In this document: piece after piece, positions 56,227 through 64,000 of the stretch
How the letters are laid out: each line of letters opens with the position of its first letter
How positions within the stretch are numbered: position 1 is the first letter of the stretch
DNA from: JBDKTH01 sp964558295
GTDB lineage: Bacteria > Planctomycetota > Planctomycetia > Pirellulales > Thermoguttaceae
NCBI GenBank assembly: GCA_964558295.1
Contig: CAZLDQ010000001.1
Coordinates: 1-64,000 of the forward strand
Reading direction: 5' to 3'
DNA length: 64,000 nucleotides
Translations under genes and position numbers: made by a program
Notes under the pieces: generated by a model
Seen by the model: only the letters and a program-made list of their open reading frames with translations
Told to the model about the DNA's origin: nothing
Database searches by the model: none

Positions 56227-56778
56227 ATGAATACATCAAATAGGCCCCAACCGCCGACCGTCGGCCGTGAGCAAAAGGCCACCCAGACGCTTTGCGCAGC
56301 CTTTGCCCGCCATCAGGCGGAACTGCTCGGCCTGTTTTTCTACCTGGTCGGTAATCCCGACGACGCCTACGACGCTTTCCGTGAGACTTTCAATCGTTGC
56401 TGGCGACGTCGGCAAACCATGCCCGACGAGGAGCAACTCCGGTCATGGATCTTCCCAATTGCGTTGAGCGTTGGCCGGGAAAAGCGAAGTGTGGCTTGGC
56501 GGCGACGGCATCGCGAGTTGCCCGAGGAGGAAGCCTTGATTCAAGCGGAGGATGCTTCGGCCACCGACCAGCCCCAACATCGTCGACAGGTGGCCGTTCT
56601 GCGCCGGGCACTATTGCAACTTCGCAGTGAGGAGCAAGAGGTCTTTCTTCTGCACCAGAACGGCCGGATGAGCTATGAGGAGGTTGCCGAGGTAATCAAG
56701 GTTCCGCTGGCAACCGTGAAGATGCGGATGCGGCTGGCCTTAGGCAAATTGTGTGAGGCTCTCGACCATGGGGCTTGA
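56227..56778 (+). CDS. ECF-type RNA polymerase sigma factor
   Basis: This 183-residue protein has a sigma-2 region (about 25-95, LLGLFFYLVGNPDDAYDAFRETFNRCWRRR) and a sigma-4 region (about 120-175, ALLQLRSEEQEVFLLHQNGRMSYEEVAEVI then VPLATVKMRMRLAL). Size and the missing sigma-1/3 regions fit ECF factors. The start at 56227 is the first ATG close to the domain; no strong SD, so the exact start is uncertain. Its end overlaps the next gene by 11 bp, the usual sign of a coupled anti-sigma gene. Confidence 0.88.
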   Translation: MNTSNRPQPPTVGREQKATQTLCAAFARHQAELLGLFFYLVGNPDDAYDAFRETFNRCWRRRQTMPDEEQLRSWIFPIALSVGREKRSVAWRRRHRELPEEEALIQAEDASATDQPQHRRQVAVLRRALLQLRSEEQEVFLLHQNGRMSYEEVAEVIKVPLATVKMRMRLALGKLCEALDHGA

Positions 56779-59395
56779 CGAGGAAACCCGCCGCTGTCTC
56801 TTAGAATTGGCCTATGACGTCCTTCCCGAGGACGAGGCGATCGGGTTGCGAGAGCGAATCAAAACCGATCCCGAACTGGCCAAGGCTTACGGCAAAGCTC
56901 AGCAGACCGCCGCACTGCTGCAGGAAGCCGCCCGTTTGCAGACCGCTCCCATCGAGTTGAAGCCACCGGACTCTGCCACCGTCGGCCTGGAGACCTTTCC
57001 CCGGTCGCCACGCAAGCGCGGGCCTCATGCACAGACGCGGGCCAGGGGATCCAGCAAACGGCATGCCCCTCCACCCTGGAATCGTGTAGCCACCTGGATC
57101 ACTTGGGCCGCCGCGGCCAGTCTGCTCCTCTGCTCATTGACCAGCTATTGGTATCATCGTGGACAATTGGCGGATATCTCGGCCGAGCACCTGCGTTTGA
57201 CGGTCACCGGGCCTGCCCGCGTGCGTCCTGGAGTGGCCAGCCAATATGCCGTGATTACCTCTGCCGTCACGGGGGACCCTGTGTCTGCGCAGATCGAGTT
57301 CACGCTCAGTTCACCCGATGGCCAACAACTGTTGATGGGGCACAAGGAACAGACGGACGAAGACGGATTCTTGTTGGTGACAATCCCGGCCGAGGCCCCG
57401 ATTCCTCCGGGAGCCGAACTGAAAATCGTCGCGACCTATAACGACAAAGTGGAGCAGATCGCCACGCAACTCGTTGTGGAACCACTTGGCGAGCTCGCTC
57501 AACTGACTACCGACAAGCCGGTCTATCAGCCGGGCGAAACGATTCGCTATCGCGCCGTGATCCTCTCGCAGCTTGGGCTGACGCCCAATCTTCCCCATCC
57601 GGTTCACTTCGAGATTCTTGATTCCCAAGGAGCGGTCGTTGCGGCTTCTCCTATCGACGTGGAGCCCCGCCAGGCGGTCGCATCGGGCACGTTCCAAATC
57701 CCCCCTCAAGCGACCCCAGGGGTCTACATACTGGTCGCTCGCGCCAACGATGGGACGTGGCCCGAGCAGCGATTGCCGTTCACGGTTTGCCAGAAGCAGG
57801 ATACGCCTTCCCTCGCGGCATCAAAGCCCGCAGGTGAAAATACGGCTAATCTGGATGGGGTCAACGTGAGCTTCTTCGCGGAAGGGGGCAATCTGGTGGC
57901 AGGGCTGGAAAACCGCGTCTACTTCCTTGCCCGAGATGCGTCGGGAAAGCCCCTCCACCTTACCGGCCACGTCCTGGATGACCAGGACCAAGAAGTCGCT
58001 GCCGTGGAGACCACCTATGCGGGAATGGGAGCGTTCAATCTCGAACCTTGGGGAGGCGAGACGTATCGGCTAAGGATCGCGACGCCGGCGGGCATCAAAG
58101 CCGAACCAAAGTTGCCCGAAGCCGTATCCCGTCCACGCCTTGTTCTAACGACCGGCTCGAGCGTGTTCGCTCCAGGCGAACCGTTGGAGTTCAACGTACG
58201 GTCGACCAAAGACGACCTTCCCCTTGTCGCCGCCGCCTACTGCCGAGGTGTACTGGTGGGGCATCAGATGTTTGTGCCCGCAAAGGGGGCCAATGAAGTC
58301 GTCGTCGAACTCGACGAAGCAGCCAGCGGCGTGATCCGATTATGCATCTACGACTACAGCGAATCCCCCCCCCACGTGGTCGCGGAACGGCTCGTCTACC
58401 GCTGGCCAGACCGTCAGTTGTTCGTGCGAGTGGAAAAGCCATCCCAGCCCTATCGTCCAGGCCAAAACGTCGAATTGACCTTGGCCGTGACGGACGAAGC
58501 GGGTCAACCGGTGCCGGCCATCCTGGGAGTCGGGGTCGTAGATCCAGTGCACCCCCCATCTGCTCCTCAACCAACCGGTCAAAAGCTCACGCATTTTCTG
58601 CTCACCTCAGCGCTCACACGTGGTACGAATCAGGAAGACACCGACTTCTATCTCTGCGAGGATCAAAAGGCACATCTGGCCCTTGATCTCCTCCTGGGAA
58701 CTCAGGGAAGGCCGCCTCTGCCAAACCGGAAGCTTGGGGAAGAACGGAAAGCCGGACCTGCGGTGAAACACAGCAACCTCTTCACCGACAACGAGCCGAT
58801 GCCTCCTGTGGTGTTCGATAATCTCCTCGATTTGCGTAAGCGATATCGCGAAAGCCTCCAGGCTTACCGGACCAACCGGACCGAGACCTTGAGCCTCTTC
58901 ACCACCCTAAGCTTTTTTGGTGGTGCGGGACTCGTCCTGCTGGCAACGATGCTCACCCTGATGAATGTAGCCGTCGGCCTATGGCTCTGGATTCCGGTTG
59001 TCTTCGCAGCCGGCGTCAGCCTGTCAGTCGGCGCGATCTTGATCAACCCCGCGACTCTTGATCTCGACGCCGATCGAGCGGTGGCTTTCGTCCCCTTTGT
59101 CCCGGAGCCCAACCTTCAGGCGCGAAAAACCGCCGTAACCCCCTCGACAGCTCCAACCCCCAAACCCTCCGACACCAGCGCATACAAGTATCAAAACGCT
59201 TCGGCAGCATCCAACCCGGCTAAAGACTGCGCCGGCACGCTCTATTGGAATCCGTTCCTGCAGGCTGATGCTCACGGCCGGGCCACTATCCAGTTTGATC
59301 TTCCCAGTTCCATCCGTAGTTTCCAACTCCGTGTTGATGCCCAAGGGGCTGACCGCATCGGCTCCCTCGAAACCCAAATCGACATCTCAAAGTAA
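56768..59395 (+). CDS. Anti-sigma-like protein fused to alpha-2-macroglobulin-like domains
   Basis: This 875-residue protein has a cytoplasmic N-terminal segment (1-105; RRCLLELAYDVLPEDEAIGLRE and a basic linker), a transmembrane helix (about 106-126, WITWAAAASLLLCSLTSYWY) and extracytoplasmic beta domains. These include MG2-like LTTDKPVYQPGETIRYRAV (about 246) and GVYILVARANDG. Two further helices follow (about 718-760), then an A2M-like end piece (TLYWNPFLQADAHGRATIQF). Overlap with the sigma gene and topology argue for an anti-sigma role, although no HxxxCxxC zinc motif is present. Bait region, thioester CGEQ and complement domains are absent, so protease trapping is unlikely. A sensor for envelope damage is an inference. 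Confidence 0.7.
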   Translation: MGLDEETRRCLLELAYDVLPEDEAIGLRERIKTDPELAKAYGKAQQTAALLQEAARLQTAPIELKPPDSATVGLETFPRSPRKRGPHAQTRARGSSKRHAPPPWNRVATWITWAAAASLLLCSLTSYWYHRGQLADISAEHLRLTVTGPARVRPGVASQYAVITSAVTGDPVSAQIEFTLSSPDGQQLLMGHKEQTDEDGFLLVTIPAEAPIPPGAELKIVATYNDKVEQIATQLVVEPLGELAQLTTDKPVYQPGETIRYRAVILSQLGLTPNLPHPVHFEILDSQGAVVAASPIDVEPRQAVASGTFQIPPQATPGVYILVARANDGTWPEQRLPFTVCQKQDTPSLAASKPAGENTANLDGVNVSFFAEGGNLVAGLENRVYFLARDASGKPLHLTGHVLDDQDQEVAAVETTYAGMGAFNLEPWGGETYRLRIATPAGIKAEPKLPEAVSRPRLVLTTGSSVFAPGEPLEFNVRSTKDDLPLVAAAYCRGVLVGHQMFVPAKGANEVVVELDEAASGVIRLCIYDYSESPPHVVAERLVYRWPDRQLFVRVEKPSQPYRPGQNVELTLAVTDEAGQPVPAILGVGVVDPVHPPSAPQPTGQKLTHFLLTSALTRGTNQEDTDFYLCEDQKAHLALDLLLGTQGRPPLPNRKLGEERKAGPAVKHSNLFTDNEPMPPVVFDNLLDLRKRYRESLQAYRTNRTETLSLFTTLSFFGGAGLVLLATMLTLMNVAVGLWLWIPVVFAAGVSLSVGAILINPATLDLDADRAVAFVPFVPEPNLQARKTAVTPSTAPTPKPSDTSAYKYQNASAASNPAKDCAGTLYWNPFLQADAHGRATIQFDLPSSIRSFQLRVDAQGADRIGSLETQIDISK

Positions 59396-60648
59396 TGCTT
59401 GCCGAAGTCATTTCCACCGGAGACGAAGTCATCAGTGGCCAGATCCTGGACACCAATGTCCAGTGGTTGAGCCAGCGCTTGGAAGAGTTGGGAATTCGGG
59501 TCTTCTACCATTCCGGCACGAGCGACATGATCGACGCGCTGGTCCAGGGCTTCCGCCAGGCGATTGATCGGGCGGACGTGGTCGTAATCACCGGCGGCCT
59601 GGGACCGACCGCCGCCGACCTGACTCGCGAAGCCCTAGCCCGGGCAACCGGCCGCCAGTTGTACCTCGATCCCGACGCCCTCGAATACATCCGCCAAATG
59701 TTCGCCCGGCGCAAGCGAGAAATGCCTGCGCAGAATGAACGCCAAGCCTGGTTTCCTACGGGCAGCCTGGTAATCCGCAATCCCAACGGGACCGCTCCCG
59801 GAATCGCCTTGGAAGTCTCACGCAACGGACGGGAGCCGTGCCGCTTGTTCGCCCTGCCGGGCGTGCCCGCGGAAATGGTCGAAATGTGGCCTTCGGTAGT
59901 CCAGCTTCTCGAACACTCGGGACTCGGCGGCAAAGGCCGAATGATCCGACACCGCCAGATCAAGTGCTTCGGAGCCGGCGAAAGCCAGATCGCCTCTCAA
60001 ATTCCTGAGCTTCTCCGCCGCGGACGGCATCCCCGCGTCGGTATCAATGCCTCGATGTCAACGATTATCCTGCGGATTGCTGCCGAAGGATCGAGCGAAG
60101 AGGACTGCCTGGCGGCGATGGCCCCCACGGTCCAGACCATCTACCAGACGCTCGGCAATCTGGTCTTTGGCGAGGGAGATGACGAACTACAACATGCCGT
60201 CGTGCGGTTGTTGAGCCAACAGCACACAACCCTGGCGACTGCCGAGTGGGGCACCGCCGGCTTGGTTGCCGACTGGCTCGGCGACCTCCCCGCTACCGGG
60301 CATTACCTGGGCGGCTTGGTCCTTCCCGACGGTCTGGCCGCCCAACGGCTCTTGGGGATCCCCAGCGAGCTCGCCGCCCGACATGGCGGCGCCAGTGCCG
60401 CAGTTGCTCAAGCCATGGCCGACGCCTGCCGCCAGCGGTTTGGGGCCGACTACGGGCTGGCCGTCAGCCAGTTTCCTTCTGTGGATATCGGCACCGAAGC
60501 CCAACCCTTCTTCCTCGCCTTGGCCAGCGCCGAAGGTGTCACCGTCAAGCCAATCCCCTTCGCCGGTCATCCCTCCACGCTCAAGGTTTACTGCGCCAAG
60601 CATGCCTTGAACCTTGTTCGGTTGGCGTTGCTGAAGGCCCTCCCTTGA
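59395..60648 (+). CDS. cinA: CinA family protein (MoaB/MogA-like plus CinA C-terminal domain)
   Basis: This 417-residue protein has an N-terminal molybdopterin-binding-fold domain (1-170; ISTGDEVISGQILDTN, VITGGLGPTAADLTREAL) and a CinA C-terminal amidohydrolase-type domain (about 255-410). The family acts in NAD salvage (ADP-ribose pyrophosphatase, nicotinamide mononucleotide deamidase). In the second domain the usual TAES segment reads as LATAEWGTAGLVADWL. The serine nucleophile position seems replaced by Trp, so deamidase activity is doubtful. The ATG shares one base with the stop of the preceding gene (TAATG), so it is cotranscribed with the sigma/anti-sigma pair. Confidence 0.85.
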   Translation: MLAEVISTGDEVISGQILDTNVQWLSQRLEELGIRVFYHSGTSDMIDALVQGFRQAIDRADVVVITGGLGPTAADLTREALARATGRQLYLDPDALEYIRQMFARRKREMPAQNERQAWFPTGSLVIRNPNGTAPGIALEVSRNGREPCRLFALPGVPAEMVEMWPSVVQLLEHSGLGGKGRMIRHRQIKCFGAGESQIASQIPELLRRGRHPRVGINASMSTIILRIAAEGSSEEDCLAAMAPTVQTIYQTLGNLVFGEGDDELQHAVVRLLSQQHTTLATAEWGTAGLVADWLGDLPATGHYLGGLVLPDGLAAQRLLGIPSELAARHGGASAAVAQAMADACRQRFGADYGLAVSQFPSVDIGTEAQPFFLALASAEGVTVKPIPFAGHPSTLKVYCAKHALNLVRLALLKALP

Positions 60649-60703
60649 GGTGTCCAATTCTCTGACTCGCAATTCCGCCGCCGGATTGCTAGATTGCATG
60701 GCA

Positions 60704-60735
60704 GTACACGGTACACAGTACACAGTACACAGTAC
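60704..60735. repeat. Short tandem repeat, GTACACA unit
   Basis: GTACACG then three exact GTACACA copies (60711-60731) and a partial GTAC. It lies 56 bases after cinA. Function unknown; a replication-slippage product is the simplest reading. Confidence 0.85.
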
Positions 60736-60763
60736 GCCAAGTGTTTTGAGGAGGATGGTGAGA

Positions 60764-60877
60764 ATGGTGAAAAGATCACGAATGGCCACGCTACGCACGG
60801 CATGCCAGATCGCCCGGCTCACATTGCTCAGCAATCTGTGGAAGCCCCGTCGACCGCCAGCTCGCCTCGTGGCGTAG
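60764..60877 (+). CDS. Possible 37-residue basic peptide
   Basis: An ATG at 60764 lies 9 bases after a perfect GAGGAGG (60748-60754). The frame encodes MVKRSRMATLRTACQIARL and ends PPARLVA. It is strongly basic (about ten Arg/Lys). The good ribosome site is the only argument for translation; no family is recognised, so it may be chance. Confidence 0.2.
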   Translation: MVKRSRMATLRTACQIARLTLLSNLWKPRRPPARLVA

Positions 60878-61223
60878 GCCCTCCCTGGTGCCCCCCGGGC
60901 GAATCTTTTCCCGGCAGACAACCAAAACCTGTTGCCGAAAACGCCAGATCGTGGGAGGAACCACTTCGAGCCACTCCCCGCAGAGGGGGCCGAGCCACGT
61001 AGAATGCGCAATCGACACAACCGGTCCTGCCACGAAGCGAGGAAGAGGGATTCCGTAAAGTATTCGGTGCAAAATGTTCACTTCCGATTACACTGAAAGC
61101 TGTGGTTCCACGACCGAATGGCTACACATGCGCTCGGTCCGGAAACAAACGGCATCGTTCGTTCGCGGGCAACCGTGGTCGAACAACAATGCGGTAAAGG
61201 GCACCCCTCTGATTACTCCGGCT

Positions 61224-64000
61224 ATGACGAAGCACCCATTGCGACGGCCTCTTCTCTCGAACCTTCGCCTCGGAAACACGGCCCCCTCGTATCAACACAC
61301 CCGCCGCGCCCGCGTGGAAATGCTCGAACCACGCCGGCTCATGGCGACCGACTTGACCCCGATCTCCAACGTCACCCTCTATGCCGGTACCACCCTCCAT
61401 ATCGCTCTGGACGGACATGATAGCGAAGGCGATCACCTGACCTACTCGGTCAGCACAAGCAACTCGCTCCTATCGGCCACTGTGCTCGAAGGCAATCGCA
61501 GCTTGAAGATGTCGGTCGAAGGCTATGGCGATATGATCTTCGAACTGTTTGAAGACGAAGCGCCGGAAACCACCGCCCGAATCATCGAGTTGGTCAATCA
61601 GGGATTTTACGACGGATTGACCTTCCACCGAATCATCGAAGACTTCATGATCCAGGGAGGGGATCCCAACGGCAACGGAACCGGCGGAAGCGGTGTCAAG
61701 TTCGACGATGAGTACAATGCCAACTTGCAGTTCACCAGCTCGGGCATTCTCGCAATGGCCAAGAGTTCGGATGATACCAACGATTCCCAGTTCTTCATCA
61801 CCTCCGACGCCGTTCGCCATCTCGATTTCCAGCATTCCATTTTCGGCTTCCTGACCGAAGGCGATAGCGTTCGCAAGGCAATCGCTGCCATCGCGGTGGG
61901 CTCGAACGGCTCGACGCCCGTCAATTCCGTCGTAATCGATTCGATGAGCGTGTTTGTCGACGAGCAGAACGGTACCCTACGCTTGACGGCTCCCCAGGGG
62001 ACCACAGGCCAAACCACCGTCACCGTCACAGCTACCGATGCCAATGGCAGTCTCGTCACCCGTTCTTTCACCGTAACCATTCTCTCGGACCCCACCGACA
62101 ACTACCCCTTCCTCGGAGAGATTGCCCCCATCCATGTCACCGCAGGCTCCTCAGTGAGTTTCACCATTCCCGCCACCGATGTCGAAGGGGATGCGATGGT
62201 CTACTGGGGAGACATTCTCAACGACAACTCCAATCTCTCGGTCAATGTCAACACGGAAACCGGAGTCGTAACAATCACTGCGATTGGCTCTCCCGGCGTG
62301 TATGGGGTGGAACTGGCCGTGCGTGCCAAGAGCCCTGCGGACTATTACAGTGGACGCGATGTGTGGGACTACCAGGCCGTCCCCGTCTATGTCAGCCCTG
62401 CCCAGCCGACCGTCACGCTTCTGAGCGATACCGGTGCCAGCGACGGGATCACTCGTCTCGACAATTCTGGCGGCAACGAACTCCAGTTCCGCGTCTCCGG
62501 TGTCACGGCTGGCGCCCTGGTTACCCTCTACGCCGACGGTCAGGCAATCGGCCAGGCGACGGCCACCTCCAGCGGCTCGATCACTATCCAAACCAATGGG
62601 ACCCACCAGCTCAGCGAAGGCAACCATGCGATTACCGTGGTCCAGTCGATCGCCAACGTCTCAGCCACGATCGGCAATGACAGCATCACCACCGACCTGA
62701 TCAGTCCGACTTCCAGTGTGCTGCCCCTCTCCATCGACACCACCGATCCGCAGATCATCTCGGCTGCTGGACTCTTGGCCTTGGAAGGACGCGAGTACGT
62801 CTACAACGTTCAGTCCAACGAGGACTCGGGCGGGCATCTGACCTATTCGCTCGTGCAAGCCCCCTCGGGTATGACCATTGCCAATCCGCAAAACGGCAAA
62901 ATCACCTGGCCCCCCACCTCCGGCCAGGGAGGAACTCACCGTGTTGTGGTCCGCGTCACCGACGGCGCCGGCAACTACTCCGAGCAGTCGTTCGACCTCG
63001 TCGTCCTGCCAGCTGCGGAGATCTTGCCTATCAGCAATCAATCGGTCGAGGAAGGCTCACTGTTGACCCTAACGGTCGCAACCGAAGCTGAGAGCGACAT
63101 GTACCCGCTTACTTTCAGTCTTTCCAACGCCCCCGCTGGCGCCACGATTGATGCGACGACGGGGGTATTCCGTTGGACTCCCAGCGAAGCACAAGGTCCG
63201 GGAGAATACGCCATCACGGTCCAGGTTACCACGGCGGCCGGGGCACTCTCGACTGTGACCTTCCAGGTGAGCGTGAGCGAAGTCAATCAGCCCCCCGTCT
63301 TGGACGAAATCGTCAACTGGACGATCGACGAGGATCAACTGCTCGAATTCACCGCCGCGGGTCGCGATCTTGACCTGCCGTCCCAAAAGCTGCTCTTCAC
63401 CCTGATCGGCGCTCCGCAAGGAGCGACCATCGACGCGAATACAGGTCGGTTCCGATGGCAGCCGAATGAAAGCCAGGGCGGCCAAGATTTCACCATGACG
63501 GTTCGCGTGACCGATTCGGTCGGCGCGTTCGCCGAACGAACGTTCCAGGTCCTCGTGAACGAAGTTGACGACGTGCCCCAGTTCGAACCGATCGAAGTTG
63601 GCGTTGCCATTCCTGGCGAAACGCTCGACTTCACTGTCCACGCTTGGGACCCCGACCTACCAGCGCGAGAGATTCGCTACAGCCTGGAGCCCGGCTCCCC
63701 GGAAGGCGTCAGAATCGATTCGGTAACCGGCCGGGTCACTTGGAACGTGCCTAGCAACCTAGTCTCGCAAAGCGTGGCAATCGTCGTTCGGGCCACGGAG
63801 ATTGATTCCGAAGGCCGGGAAGGCCTGAGCGTCATCCAACCGATCCAGATCCCCGTGCAGGACTACCGGCTCGCACTGTTGGAGGCGGCCCTGAACGAGT
63901 TGAGCCGCAGCCGAAACCGCGACAATTCGAACCGGCTTCAGGAGCCTTCCCAGGCTCCCATCAGCCAACCCTCGGGTCGGTCCGCCGCCCATCGAGTCGT
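61224..64000 (+). CDS. Giant secreted protein: cyclophilin domain plus Ig/cadherin-like repeats (incomplete)
   Basis: The frame is open from the ATG at 61224 to the window edge, at least 925 residues. The N-terminus has RRARVEMLEPRRLMATDL, the planctomycete-type leader motif of large secreted proteins. Residues about 90-246 form a cyclophilin-type peptidyl-prolyl isomerase domain: FELFEDEAPETTARI, FHRIIEDFMIQGGDP with the catalytic Arg, SQFFIT and HLDFQHSIFG. Then follow repeated He_PIG/cadherin-like domains (YSLVQAPSGMTIANPQNGKI, FSLSNAPAGATIDATTGVF, FTLIGAPQGATIDANTGRF, YSLEPGSPEGVRIDSVTG). It probably sits on the cell surface or is released. The end, where a dockerin or anchor may be, is not visible. 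Confidence 0.85.
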   Translation, partial: MTKHPLRRPLLSNLRLGNTAPSYQHTRRARVEMLEPRRLMATDLTPISNVTLYAGTTLHIALDGHDSEGDHLTYSVSTSNSLLSATVLEGNRSLKMSVEGYGDMIFELFEDEAPETTARIIELVNQGFYDGLTFHRIIEDFMIQGGDPNGNGTGGSGVKFDDEYNANLQFTSSGILAMAKSSDDTNDSQFFITSDAVRHLDFQHSIFGFLTEGDSVRKAIAAIAVGSNGSTPVNSVVIDSMSVFVDEQNGTLRLTAPQGTTGQTTVTVTATDANGSLVTRSFTVTILSDPTDNYPFLGEIAPIHVTAGSSVSFTIPATDVEGDAMVYWGDILNDNSNLSVNVNTETGVVTITAIGSPGVYGVELAVRAKSPADYYSGRDVWDYQAVPVYVSPAQPTVTLLSDTGASDGITRLDNSGGNELQFRVSGVTAGALVTLYADGQAIGQATATSSGSITIQTNGTHQLSEGNHAITVVQSIANVSATIGNDSITTDLISPTSSVLPLSIDTTDPQIISAAGLLALEGREYVYNVQSNEDSGGHLTYSLVQAPSGMTIANPQNGKITWPPTSGQGGTHRVVVRVTDGAGNYSEQSFDLVVLPAAEILPISNQSVEEGSLLTLTVATEAESDMYPLTFSLSNAPAGATIDATTGVFRWTPSEAQGPGEYAITVQVTTAAGALSTVTFQVSVSEVNQPPVLDEIVNWTIDEDQLLEFTAAGRDLDLPSQKLLFTLIGAPQGATIDANTGRFRWQPNESQGGQDFTMTVRVTDSVGAFAERTFQVLVNEVDDVPQFEPIEVGVAIPGETLDFTVHAWDPDLPAREIRYSLEPGSPEGVRIDSVTGRVTWNVPSNLVSQSVAIVVRATEIDSEGREGLSVIQPIQIPVQDYRLALLEAALNELSRSRNRDNSNRLQEPSQAPISQPSGRSAAHRV

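Larger units (their letters stand above)
60649..61223. other. 575-base gap before the cyclophilin gene
   Basis: No gene of normal size. It contains a 7-bp tandem repeat (60704-60735) and a tiny SD-led frame (60764-60877); the rest, 60878-61223, shows no convincing coding frame and no clear promoter. Two antisense frames across the cinA end and this gap look like chance. Confidence 0.5.

Noticed and set aside
56768..59395. Full alpha-2-macroglobulin protease trap
   Set aside because: No thioester CGEQ, no bait region, only some MG-like domains, and two extra helices.
60704..60735. CRISPR-like repeat
   Set aside because: 7-bp units directly abutting, with no spacers and no cas genes.
60187..61020. 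277-codon minus-strand frame
   Set aside because: Mostly antisense to cinA and passes through the GTACACA tandem repeat.

Overview
The window reads as a piece of a Planctomycetota chromosome, most likely of the Pirellulales/Thermogutta type. This is inferred from gene content, not from a marker gene. The pointers are: a giant secreted protein opening with the planctomycete-style RR...LEPRRLMA motif; an ECF sigma factor followed by an anti-sigma/alpha-2-macroglobulin-like fusion; a MoxR/VWA/coiled-coil membrane cluster; a GYF-WD40 protein; paired Hsp70-like proteins with a DUF2760 protein; and lipid A genes with a Skp/OmpH protein. Coding sequence is GC-rich, with many GTG starts and 1-4 bp stop/start overlaps. 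No rRNA, tRNA or CRISPR array was seen. A run of 10 N at 26104-26113 shows this is a scaffold with an internal gap.

Layout. 1-558: remnant of an IS5-family element at the left edge. 0.7-9.1 kb: DUF2760 protein and two Hsp70-family paralogues on the plus strand, with a minus-strand carbamoyltransferase/SxtJ/DUF5989 trio between the two Hsp70 genes. 9.3-15.1 kb: a DUF1328 peptide, then a pentose module (ribulokinase, ribulose-5-phosphate 4-epimerase, zinc dehydrogenase) with a convergent sodium/solute symporter. 15.2-18.7 kb: PII protein, GYF-WD40 membrane protein, DUF4405 cytochrome-like protein. 18.7-19.8 kb: about 1.1 kb without a convincing gene. 19.8-25.7 kb: M28 peptidase with PDZ domain, then OmpH-LpxC-LpxA-Gfo/Idh/MocA oxidoreductase (outer-membrane/lipid A). 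25.7-31.4 kb: gap-interrupted membrane protein, AI-2E family permease, flippase-like protein, GT2 glycosyltransferase, GT-C-like membrane protein.

31.5-48.9 kb: a PQQ-propeller secreted protein, then a tight seven-gene run: prenyltransferase/squalene-cyclase-repeat protein, BatA/VWA protein, VWA/glutamine-amidotransferase-fold protein, DUF4175-like membrane protein, 1169-residue Ala/Gln coiled coil, MoxR ATPase, DUF58 protein. The start/stop overlaps suggest one transcript for an envelope-located MoxR-VWA assembly. 49-55.9 kb: a convergent metal-efflux operon (TolC, small His/Cys-rich protein, His-rich adaptor, RND pump). 56.2-60.6 kb: ECF sigma factor, anti-sigma/A2M-like fusion and CinA, overlapping one another. 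61.2 kb to the right edge: a secreted cyclophilin fused to Ig/cadherin-like repeats, incomplete.

The least ordinary parts are the sigma/A2M/cinA operon, the sxtIJK-like trio between the Hsp70 genes, the MoxR-VWA cluster with a two-gene DUF4175-like module, the oxidoreductase coupled to lpxA, and the surface cyclophilin.
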